From Lujinxingia vulgaris (GTDB taxonomy: Bacteria > Myxococcota_A > Bradymonadia > Bradymonadales > Bradymonadaceae): a stretch of DNA of 64,000 bases. The notes beneath the pieces were generated by a model. The model did no database searches. It had not been told where the DNA came from and worked only from the letters and a program-made list of their open reading frames with translations. Positions 9,134 through 15,354 of this stretch are shown piece by piece. The stretch lies in the NCBI RefSeq assembly GCF_007997005.1, contig NZ_VOSL01000054.1, positions 292,370 through 356,369 on the forward strand, read 5' to 3'. The translations under genes were made by a program, and so were the position numbers. Within the stretch, counting starts at the first letter, position 1; each line of letters opens with the position of its first letter.

Positions 9134-9664
9134 ATGCCCAAGATTATCTGCGCCGAATGCAAAGCGATCGAAGACGTCGCGCAGGCTCCTCCTCCCGGCA
9201 CGCGCGCGATCTGTGGAGCCTGCCAGCAGGCGCGCATCGCCAGACGCAAAGGCGACAAAAAGCACATCCCGCGCCGCAAACACGGCACCCGCGTGATGCT
9301 GCCTATTACCTGCAGCGAGTGCGGCAAGCACGACACTCTCGACTACATGCCCAAAGGCGCCAAACTCGAAGAGGTGCTCTGCACCGCCTGCGCTCGCACC
9401 CTCTTTGGCTCCGACTCCCCCTGGGCCCGCACCGAGCAGGCCAAACGCCGCGAAGAGGAGCGCGAGTCCAAGACCTCCTGGGAGTTCAAGTGCGCTGAGT
9501 GCGGCCGCCAGGATCTTCTTCCCTTCCGCCCCAAACCCGGCGAAGACTTCTTCTGCAAGCGCTGCCACCAGGAGCAAGAGACCCCCTCCAAAGAGCGCCT
9601 GGCCGGTCGCCAGAAAGCCGGCGGCGGCGTCTTCATTCGCAAACGCGACAAAGCCGACTCCTGA
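9134..9664 (+). CDS. Triple CxxC-x17-CxxC zinc-ribbon protein
   Basis: 176 residues with three zinc-ribbon units. CAEC...CGAC at the N-terminus and CAEC...CKRC near the C-terminus both have exactly 17 residues between the CxxC pairs. A central CSEC...CTAC unit has 19. This spacing matches the small CxxC-x17-CxxC zinc-binding family found in several bacterial lineages, whose function is unknown. Lys/Arg-rich stretches (RRKGDKKH, RRKH) between units suggest nucleic-acid or ribosome contact, which is inference; the S1 gene lies directly downstream on the same strand. AGGAT precedes the ATG at 9134. Confidence 0.8.
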   Translation: MPKIICAECKAIEDVAQAPPPGTRAICGACQQARIARRKGDKKHIPRRKHGTRVMLPITCSECGKHDTLDYMPKGAKLEEVLCTACARTLFGSDSPWARTEQAKRREEERESKTSWEFKCAECGRQDLLPFRPKPGEDFFCKRCHQEQETPSKERLAGRQKAGGGVFIRKRDKADS

Positions 9665-9671
9665 GCCCGGA

Positions 9672-9701
9672 TTGACAGCGTCGGTCCCCCCTCACTACAA
9701 C
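9672..9701 (+). promoter_or_regulatory. Putative promoter of the S1 gene
   Basis: TTGACA at 9672-9677 is followed after 18 bp by TACAAC at 9696-9701, about 70 bp before the S1 start codon. The -35 is perfect and the -10 matches 4 of 6. Confidence 0.45.
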
Positions 9702-9769
9702 CGACGCTTCCCGCGACGCCCCCCGGTCCGATCTTCGGCCCCGAACCTGCCTAACCCCGGATTTTGAAC

Positions 9770-11671
9770 ATGTCCGAGCCCACCCTCCTTGAGCGCGCTC
9801 CCCTGGCCCCCACCCTCGACGAAGACGCGCTGCACAACGCGCTGGTCAAAGCGACCTTTATCGAGGCCACCGACCAGGCCCTGGTCTTCGACCTGGGCGA
9901 AGCGCGCAAAGCCCACGTCGCCCGCGAGGAGCTCCCCGGCGAGCTCCCCTTCGCCGCCGGTCAGGAGGTCAGCATCCTGGTGGAGCAGCCGATGGCCAAC
10001 GCCTGGAGCGCCTCTTACACCAAGGCGCGTAAGCTGCAGACCTGGGAGTGGCTCGAACATCTGGCCAAATCTGGCGAGGTCGTCGAAGGCACCATCACCG
10101 GCGAAAACAAAGGCGGCCTTTCGGTGGACATCGGGCTGCGCGCCTTTTTGCCGCGCAGCCACGTCGACCTGCATCGCGTCAACGACATGACTCCTTACAT
10201 CGGCCGCCGCGCCGAGTTTCAGGTCGTGGAGTTCGACAAAAAGCGCGGCAACGTCGTGGTGAGCCGCAAAGCCCTCCTCGAGCGCGAGCGCAAGGCCGAG
10301 CGCAAATCGCTGATCGAAGATCTGGCCGAAGGCCAGCGCTTCACCGGCACGGTGCGCAACATCACCCACTTTGGCGCCTTCATCGACATCGGCGGCATCG
10401 ACGGGCTCCTGCACGTTACCAACATGAGCTGGGGCCGCATCGATCACCCCTCCGAGCTCCTGCGCCCGGGCGATGAGGTCGAGGTCGTGGTGCTCTCCTG
10501 GGATCCGGCCAAAAAACGCCTGGGCCTCGGTCGCAAACAACTTCTGGCCGACCCCTGGGAGAAGATCGACGAGCGCTACTCCGAGGGTCAGACCCTGGAG
10601 GGCGAGGTTGTGAGCCTGGCGGACTTCGGCGCGTTTGTGGCGCTGGAGCCCGGGCTCGAGGGCCTGGTGCACGTCACCGAGCTCTCCTGGACCGAGCGCA
10701 TCAATCACCCGCAAGACGTGCTCAAGCTGGGACAGAAGATCGCCGTCAAGCTCTTGAGCATCGACAGCGAGAACCGCCGCTTGAGCCTGAGCGTCAAAGC
10801 GCTCAGCGAGAACCCCTGGAACGCGGTGGTGGAGCGCTACCCGGTGGGCTCGGTGCAAAAAGGCCCGATCAAGAACATCACCGACTTCGGTCTCTTCGTG
10901 GAGCTCGAAGAAGGTGTCGAGGGCCTGGTGCACGTCAGCGATCTCTCCTGGACCGAGAAGATCGAAAACCCGCGCGAGCACTTTGAGGTCGGCCAGGAGG
11001 TCGAGGTCAAAGTGCTCGACGCCGACGCCGACAACCAGCGCATCGGTCTGGGCATCAAGCAACTCACCAGCGACCCCTGGGAGCAGGCTGCCGAGACGAT
11101 CAAGCCCGGCCAGAAGGTCGACGTGGTCATCACGCGCCTGACCGACTTCGGCGCCTTCGCCGAGATCATCCCGGGCGTCGAGGGCCTGATCCATATCTCG
11201 GAGCTGAGCAACGACCGCGTCAACTCGGCCTCTGAAGTGGTGCGCCCCGGCCAGCAGGTCAACGCGCTGGTGATGAGCTTTGAGCGCGCCAACCAGCGCA
11301 TCGGCCTCTCGCTCAAACGCGACGAGCTCGAAGACGAGTCCTCCAACCTGCGCGAGTACTCCGACGAAGACGCCTCGGCCGCGACCCTGGGTGACATCCT
11401 GCGCGATCGCCTCGGGCTCGCTGCCAGCACCGACGACAAGGCCGACGAGCCCACGGCCAGCGCTCCCGACAGCGACGAGGCGGCGCCGGAGCCGGACGCG
11501 GTAAAAACCACCGACGACGTGGTGGAGACCACCGACGAGGTCGTGGAGACAACGGATGAGGTTGTGGCGACCACCGATGAGGTCGTGGAGACGAGCGACG
11601 ACGTGGTGCGCGGCGATGACGACGCCGCCGACGGGCAAGGCTCCGAAGAAGAGACCAAGACCGAGCAATAA
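9770..11671 (+). CDS. rpsA: 30S ribosomal protein S1 (multi-S1-domain RNA-binding protein)
   Basis: 633 residues. One degenerate N-terminal S1-like unit is followed by five clear S1 domains, each with the GxVxxITxFGAFV-type strand and a later VHVTELSW / IHISELS segment. Six repeats match the usual proteobacterial S1 layout, in which the first two units dock on the 30S subunit and the others bind mRNA for initiation. The C-terminal ~100 residues are acidic and low complexity, ending in five seven-residue repeats. The ATG at 9770 is preferred over a TTG two codons upstream. An S1-domain protein other than ribosomal S1 cannot be fully excluded. Confidence 0.82.
   Translation: MSEPTLLERAPLAPTLDEDALHNALVKATFIEATDQALVFDLGEARKAHVAREELPGELPFAAGQEVSILVEQPMANAWSASYTKARKLQTWEWLEHLAKSGEVVEGTITGENKGGLSVDIGLRAFLPRSHVDLHRVNDMTPYIGRRAEFQVVEFDKKRGNVVVSRKALLERERKAERKSLIEDLAEGQRFTGTVRNITHFGAFIDIGGIDGLLHVTNMSWGRIDHPSELLRPGDEVEVVVLSWDPAKKRLGLGRKQLLADPWEKIDERYSEGQTLEGEVVSLADFGAFVALEPGLEGLVHVTELSWTERINHPQDVLKLGQKIAVKLLSIDSENRRLSLSVKALSENPWNAVVERYPVGSVQKGPIKNITDFGLFVELEEGVEGLVHVSDLSWTEKIENPREHFEVGQEVEVKVLDADADNQRIGLGIKQLTSDPWEQAAETIKPGQKVDVVITRLTDFGAFAEIIPGVEGLIHISELSNDRVNSASEVVRPGQQVNALVMSFERANQRIGLSLKRDELEDESSNLREYSDEDASAATLGDILRDRLGLAASTDDKADEPTASAPDSDEAAPEPDAVKTTDDVVETTDEVVETTDEVVATTDEVVETSDDVVRGDDDAADGQGSEEETKTEQ
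11507..11611 (+). repeat. Five 21-bp in-frame tandem repeats in the S1 tail
   Basis: Five consecutive 21-base units start at 11507, 11528, 11549, 11570 and 11591. Each encodes a seven-residue unit of the form TTDEVVE (variants TTDDVVE, TTDEVVA, TSDDVVR). The copies differ at synonymous positions, so the protein repeat is conserved better than the DNA. Confidence 0.9.
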
Positions 11672-11740
11672 GGACGTTCGGGAACACGTCGGCTTATACG
11701 CGCGTTCCGAGCGATGTGGGTTGACGTGGTCCTCACACGT

Positions 11741-11818
11741 GCTCAGGAGGACGACCTCCCCCCTACCCCAGGGGCGCTACCCCCAGGACGACCTGGCCCT
11801 TTCGAACAAGGATGTCCT
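11741..11818 (+). promoter_or_regulatory. Guanidine-II (mini-ykkC) riboswitch candidate
   Basis: Two small hairpins both have the tetraloop ACGA. Hairpin 1 is GGAGG-ACGA-CCTCC at 11746-11759. Hairpin 2 is CCAGG-ACGA-CCTGG at 11783-11796, after a 23-nt linker. Paired stem-loops with ACGR loops are the defining structure of the guanidine-II riboswitch, whose loops kiss when guanidinium binds. The Shine-Dalgarno AAGGA at 11808-11812 follows. AGGAC in hairpin 2 (11785-11789) is exactly complementary to GTCCT (11814-11818) just before the start codon, giving a plausible OFF helix around the ribosome site. The downstream gene is an SMR exporter of the Gdx type, the classic target. Confidence 0.85.
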
Positions 11819-12133
11819 ATGGCCTGGTTGTACCTGACCCTTGCCGGCGTACTGGAGATTGTCTGGGCGTACGCCATGAAGCAGTCCGCGGGATTTACGC
11901 GGCTCGTCCCCTCCCTCATCACGCTGATCACCATGGCGGGCAGTTTCTGGCTGCTCGCCATTGCCATGCGCACCATCCCGCTGGGCACAGCCTATCCCAT
12001 CTGGACGGGGATCGGCGCCGTGGGCACGTTTCTCATCGGCATCATTCTGCTCGGCGAAGCGATGACCCCGCTGCGACTTGTGGCGGCGGTGTTGTTGGTG
12101 TCGGGGCTGATCTTGTTGAAGATCGCGAGCTGA
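11819..12133 (+). CDS. sugE: SMR-family guanidinium exporter (Gdx/SugE)
   Basis: 104 residues with four predicted membrane helices, the exact size of the small multidrug resistance family. The essential Glu is in helix 1 (AGVLEIVWAYAMKQS). The sequence PLGTAYPIWTGIGAVGTF in helix 3 and LLGEAMTPLRL match the SugE/Gdx branch rather than EmrE. Gdx proteins work as antiparallel dimers and export guanidinium in exchange for protons. The ATG at 11819 is fixed by AAGGA six bases upstream and by the MAWLYL start typical of the family. The guanidine-II-like leader strongly supports the Gdx assignment. The gene ends before a shared bidirectional terminator. Confidence 0.92.
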   Translation: MAWLYLTLAGVLEIVWAYAMKQSAGFTRLVPSLITLITMAGSFWLLAIAMRTIPLGTAYPIWTGIGAVGTFLIGIILLGEAMTPLRLVAAVLLVSGLILLKIAS

Positions 12134-12262
12134 TCGCCCACGCATCCCCCCGCGAACCCGGTGCTGCGACGACGCGCCAACCGTTTCGACCCGCGCCCCC
12201 AAAAAAACAAACATTCCCCAACAAAACCAACAACTTAGCAGGAAACCCCAGGCGTGCCAGAC

Positions 12263-12294
12263 AAAAAAACCGACGCCTTCGCGTCGGTTTTTTT
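12263..12294. terminator. Bidirectional intrinsic terminator
   Basis: A run of A (12263-12269) is followed by the stem CCGACGC, loop CTTC, stem GCGTCGG and a T run (12288-12294). It can terminate sugE (plus strand) and the convergent ccmH-like gene (minus strand). Confidence 0.93.
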
Positions 12295-12319
12295 GATCCC
12301 TGCCTTAACATCGTCGCGC

Positions 12320-12826
12320 TCAGCTCAGGTAGTCCTCGCGCAGCTCATCGAGGTAGCCGTCTTCATCGTCGAGGGGCTCGGCCGGGCTCGACGAAAGGTC
12401 TTCATCCGTGCGGTTCTCGTCACCGGCCATCCGACGGCGGGCCAGCGCCACGACGGCAACCACCGCCAGGATCAACCCGACGACAATGGAGCCCAGCAGT
12501 TTGGCGTTGTCTTCCGCCGGGGGCTCGACCACCTCAAAGCCCTCGCCGTAACGCTCCAGGAGCTCAGCCTTGATGGCCTCTTTCTCCATGCCCTCGCTGG
12601 CCATCTTCTGGATGTCCATGCGCGCCACCCCGGCGTTGGCCGAGGGGCACATCGCCAGGGTTTTGCCCGGGCAATAGGGGCTGTAGATCTCCTGAGAGAT
12701 CTCACGGGTCATCCGCGAGACCTCATCGGCGGTGCGCGCCACATCCTGGGCCAGCGCCAGAGAGGCGGGAGCCATCAAAGCCAGCGCGAGCAGCACGGCC
12801 GCGCCTCTATGTCGTTGTGTTTTCAC
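12320..12826 (-). CDS. CcmH-like cytochrome c biogenesis protein (variant)
   Basis: 168 residues: a signal peptide (VLLALALMAPASLA, cleaved near ALAQ), a small helical domain, one membrane helix (LLGSIVVGLILAVVAVVAL) and an acidic tail. The domain resembles CcmH/CycL (REISQEIYSPYCPG, then EGMEKEAIKAELLERYGEGF). CcmH reduces apocytochrome c Cys residues through a CxxC pair; here the Cys spacing is C-x7-C (YCPGKTLAMCPS), so the usual CxxC thiol site is absent. No other ccm genes are near. The chosen GTG start at 12826 overlaps the upstream M61 stop as GTGA, with GGAG upstream. An ATG at 12847 is possible. Confidence 0.7.
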   Translation of the reverse strand: MKTQRHRGAAVLLALALMAPASLALAQDVARTADEVSRMTREISQEIYSPYCPGKTLAMCPSANAGVARMDIQKMASEGMEKEAIKAELLERYGEGFEVVEPPAEDNAKLLGSIVVGLILAVVAVVALARRRMAGDENRTDEDLSSSPAEPLDDEDGYLDELREDYLS

Positions 12827-14592
12827 CACGTCTCCACTCCGAGCCAACCTTTGCGAAGTTCGCGCGCCTTCTGCGAGGCGTCCGCGCGCACCTCCAGCTT
12901 GTAGGACTTCGGGCCGGGCTTGGCCAGCGTCATCGTCAGCGTATGCAGCCGCCCGCGGCGCAGCACATGCACGTCGACGACATCGCCCTCCTCATAGTCG
13001 ATGAGGAGCTCATCGGGGTCGCGCTCAGCGACCTCCCAACGATCGATGGCCACGAGCACGTCGCCGGCGCAGAGCCCGGCCTGCTCGCCAGGGCCACCGC
13101 CGAGCACTTCCCGCACCACGCGCCGGTCATCCTCGGCGCGCGTCACCGCCTTAATGCTCGCCCCGCCCCGCTCATCGTGCACGGGCTTCAGGCGAAGCCC
13201 CACCGGGGCCAGAAACTCCTCCCAGGCGATCTCGTGGGTGCCGCGGATGTAGCGGTCGAAAAACTCGGTGGGGTCCGCGCCGCTGACCTCGCCAACGGCC
13301 GCCTCAAACGCGCCGCGCGGGTAGCCCTCGTCACGGGCTTTATAATGCTCGCGGTAGAGCTTGCGCAGCACGTCGGCCAGCGTGCGCTCGCCAGCGGTCT
13401 TCGTGCGGATCCACAGGTCCAACACCCAGCTCACAAGCTCGCCCTTGAGATAGTACGAGACGGTGGAGTTTCGGGTGTTCTCATCGGGGCGGTAGAACTT
13501 GATCCAGGCGTCGAAGCTCGCCATCTCCAGCGAGTGCAGAAGCCGCCCCGGGTATTGCGAGAGCTCCAGCACGCGCTTCTCCAGCAGCTCAATATATGCC
13601 GCCGGCGAGAGCAGGCCTGTGCCCATGAGGTTGTAGGTGTCGTAATAGCTCGTGACGCCTTCGACCGCCCAGAGGTCGTGGGTGTAGTTCTCATTCTGAT
13701 AGTCAAAAGGCCCCAGCGCCTCGGGGCGCAGGCGTTTGACGTGGTAGGCGTGAAAATGCTCGTGGCAGAGCAGACGCAGGAAGTTCCCGTACTTGTCGCC
13801 CAGGTTGCCATCCTCATCGAGGGCAACCTTATCGAAGCCCCGCGCGTCAAACATATTGACGCTGCTGTGGCGATGCTCCAGCCCGCCAAAGCCGCCGTCG
13901 ACCAGGTGGTTGATGAAGACGTAGCGCTCGTAGGGGATCTCGCCAAACATCTTCGCATTAACCTTCACAAGCTCCGGCACGTGCTTTTTGAGCGCGTCGA
14001 CATCGGCGTTGCTCACGCCCCACATCACAAAGCGGTGGGGCACGCCCTCAACCTCGAAGTCGAAGTAAGGGTGCGGCCCGAGCTCCACCGGCGTGTCGAA
14101 GAGCTCGTCGAAATCGGCGACCTCAAAGTAGGTCTTCGAGCCCTCGGCCGGCGCCAGCCCGCAGAAGATCTCCCAGCCCTCCGGCGGCGAGATGTGCAGG
14201 TCGATGGCGTCGTCGAGTCGACCGTCGGGGTACATGCAGGTGGCCACACCGTTGAAGAAGGCGTGGCTGGTGTCGACGTGGTTGGTGCGCACGGTCAGAT
14301 CGTGGGCGTAGACCTGGTAGGTGACGCGCACCTGGTCGACATGAGCCACGTCGATCTTCCAGCTGGCCTTGTCGATCTTCTCAAAGCGAAGCCGCTCGCC
14401 ATCTTTATCAAAGGCCGCAAAGCGCTGAACGTGGCGCGCATACTCGCGCACCAGATAGCTCCCCGGGCTCCACACGGGCATGCGTAAGACCAGCTCGGAG
14501 TCGTCGGAGAGCGCCATCACGCGCATCTCCACCTCAATAAGGTGGGTCTGAGGTTGGGGGACCTGAATTCGAATCGCGATGGGCGCGCTCAT
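12823..14592 (-). CDS. M61-family metallopeptidase with PDZ domain
   Basis: 589 residues. The N-terminal beta domain typical of M61 glycyl aminopeptidases (VPQPQTHLIEVEM, MPVWSPGSYLVREYARHV) is followed by a thermolysin-like catalytic domain with the zinc motif HEHFH at residues 277-281. A downstream Glu at 310 (LWAVEG) is the likely third ligand. A PDZ domain is at about 490-570 (GPGEQAGLCAGDVLVAIDRWEV). No signal peptide is evident, so it is probably cytoplasmic, acting on small peptides with N-terminal Gly or Ala by analogy. The gene is translationally coupled to the downstream ccmH-like gene. Confidence 0.93.
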   Translation of the reverse strand: MSAPIAIRIQVPQPQTHLIEVEMRVMALSDDSELVLRMPVWSPGSYLVREYARHVQRFAAFDKDGERLRFEKIDKASWKIDVAHVDQVRVTYQVYAHDLTVRTNHVDTSHAFFNGVATCMYPDGRLDDAIDLHISPPEGWEIFCGLAPAEGSKTYFEVADFDELFDTPVELGPHPYFDFEVEGVPHRFVMWGVSNADVDALKKHVPELVKVNAKMFGEIPYERYVFINHLVDGGFGGLEHRHSSVNMFDARGFDKVALDEDGNLGDKYGNFLRLLCHEHFHAYHVKRLRPEALGPFDYQNENYTHDLWAVEGVTSYYDTYNLMGTGLLSPAAYIELLEKRVLELSQYPGRLLHSLEMASFDAWIKFYRPDENTRNSTVSYYLKGELVSWVLDLWIRTKTAGERTLADVLRKLYREHYKARDEGYPRGAFEAAVGEVSGADPTEFFDRYIRGTHEIAWEEFLAPVGLRLKPVHDERGGASIKAVTRAEDDRRVVREVLGGGPGEQAGLCAGDVLVAIDRWEVAERDPDELLIDYEEGDVVDVHVLRRGRLHTLTMTLAKPGPKSYKLEVRADASQKARELRKGWLGVETW

Positions 14593-14649
14593 GGAAGCTC
14601 ACTTGCTCGATGAAAAGGTTGGGCAGAACGACAGGGCAGAACAAAAAGA

Positions 14650-14686
14650 AGGGCCCTCTGGCGAAAATCAACCGCCAGAGGGCCCT
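14650..14686 (-). terminator. Intrinsic terminator of the small lipoprotein operon
   Basis: A 14-bp perfect stem (14650-14663 with 14673-14686) and a 9-base loop. On the minus strand it is followed by CTTCTTTTTGT. It terminates the transcript containing the two lipoprotein genes at 14730-18000. Confidence 0.88.
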
Positions 14687-14729
14687 CATTATTCACAGCG
14701 TGCACCGCGGCGCAAACGCCGCGGCCTGC

Positions 14730-15335
14730 TTACTGCGCGTCGGCGTCGTCTTCGAAGATCCGGCGCCCGAAGGTGATCTCGTACTCGTTGGGGTTGTTGA
14801 CCGCGGTCATCGCCCCGGTGAAGAGATCGTCGTTATCGCGGCTGAGCTCCAGGGTGTAGAGCTCGTCGAGATCGGTGGTGGGATTAAAGGTGATCGTCAG
14901 GTCATCACCCTGCAGCTCCACCGAGTTCAAGTCGCCGGTAAGACCGTCGAGCATCTCGGAGAGACCGTCCATCATCCAGTAGGTGCCCTGAGCTTCGGTG
15001 GCACCCTGGTCGTGGAAGATGTCGAAGTAGGCCACCGGGGCGTCGTCCTCGGCCATCGCCACGCGCCAAGATCCGCTGAGGATGCCGGTCTCAATAAGCT
15101 CGGCGTCATCGTCCATCATCTTCTCGTCGTCTTCCGAGATCGGATCCCCGGTATCGGGATCCTCATCGGGGACTTCGGTGTCGGGCTGGTTCTGGTTATC
15201 GCCCGGGACCGTCACGCTCCCACGCTCACACCCGATGCTGAAGCCAGCGCTCAGGCTCAGAAGCGCGATGATGGCCAGGGTTCGGCCCAGCGCCCGCAGG
15301 CGCCGGGAGACTCGTTGTTCGCTATCGTTTCGCAT
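14730..15335 (-). CDS. Small acidic lipoprotein of unknown function
   Basis: 201 residues. The signal LAIIALLSLSAGFSIGC has a lipobox with Cys near residue 36. It is followed by ~45 residues rich in D, E and P, then a compact ~120-residue domain with alternating strands (GSWRVAM, VAYFDIFHDQG, AQGTYWMM, DDLTITFNPT, YTLELSRDNDDLF, NEYEITFGRRIF) that looks like a small beta-barrel. I recognise no family. The ATG at 15335 has GAGG upstream; longer frames run into the preceding gene. It lies 19 bp after the stop of the peptidoglycan-active lipoprotein and is probably in the same operon. Confidence 0.75.
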   Translation of the reverse strand: MRNDSEQRVSRRLRALGRTLAIIALLSLSAGFSIGCERGSVTVPGDNQNQPDTEVPDEDPDTGDPISEDDEKMMDDDAELIETGILSGSWRVAMAEDDAPVAYFDIFHDQGATEAQGTYWMMDGLSEMLDGLTGDLNSVELQGDDLTITFNPTTDLDELYTLELSRDNDDLFTGAMTAVNNPNEYEITFGRRIFEDDADAQ

Positions 15336-15354
15336 CACAAGACCTCGTGTTGGC

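Noticed and set aside
11721..11726. TTGACG as the -35 box for sugE
   Set aside because: The -10 would fall inside hairpin 1 of the riboswitch, leaving the aptamer incomplete in the transcript; transcription must begin further upstream.
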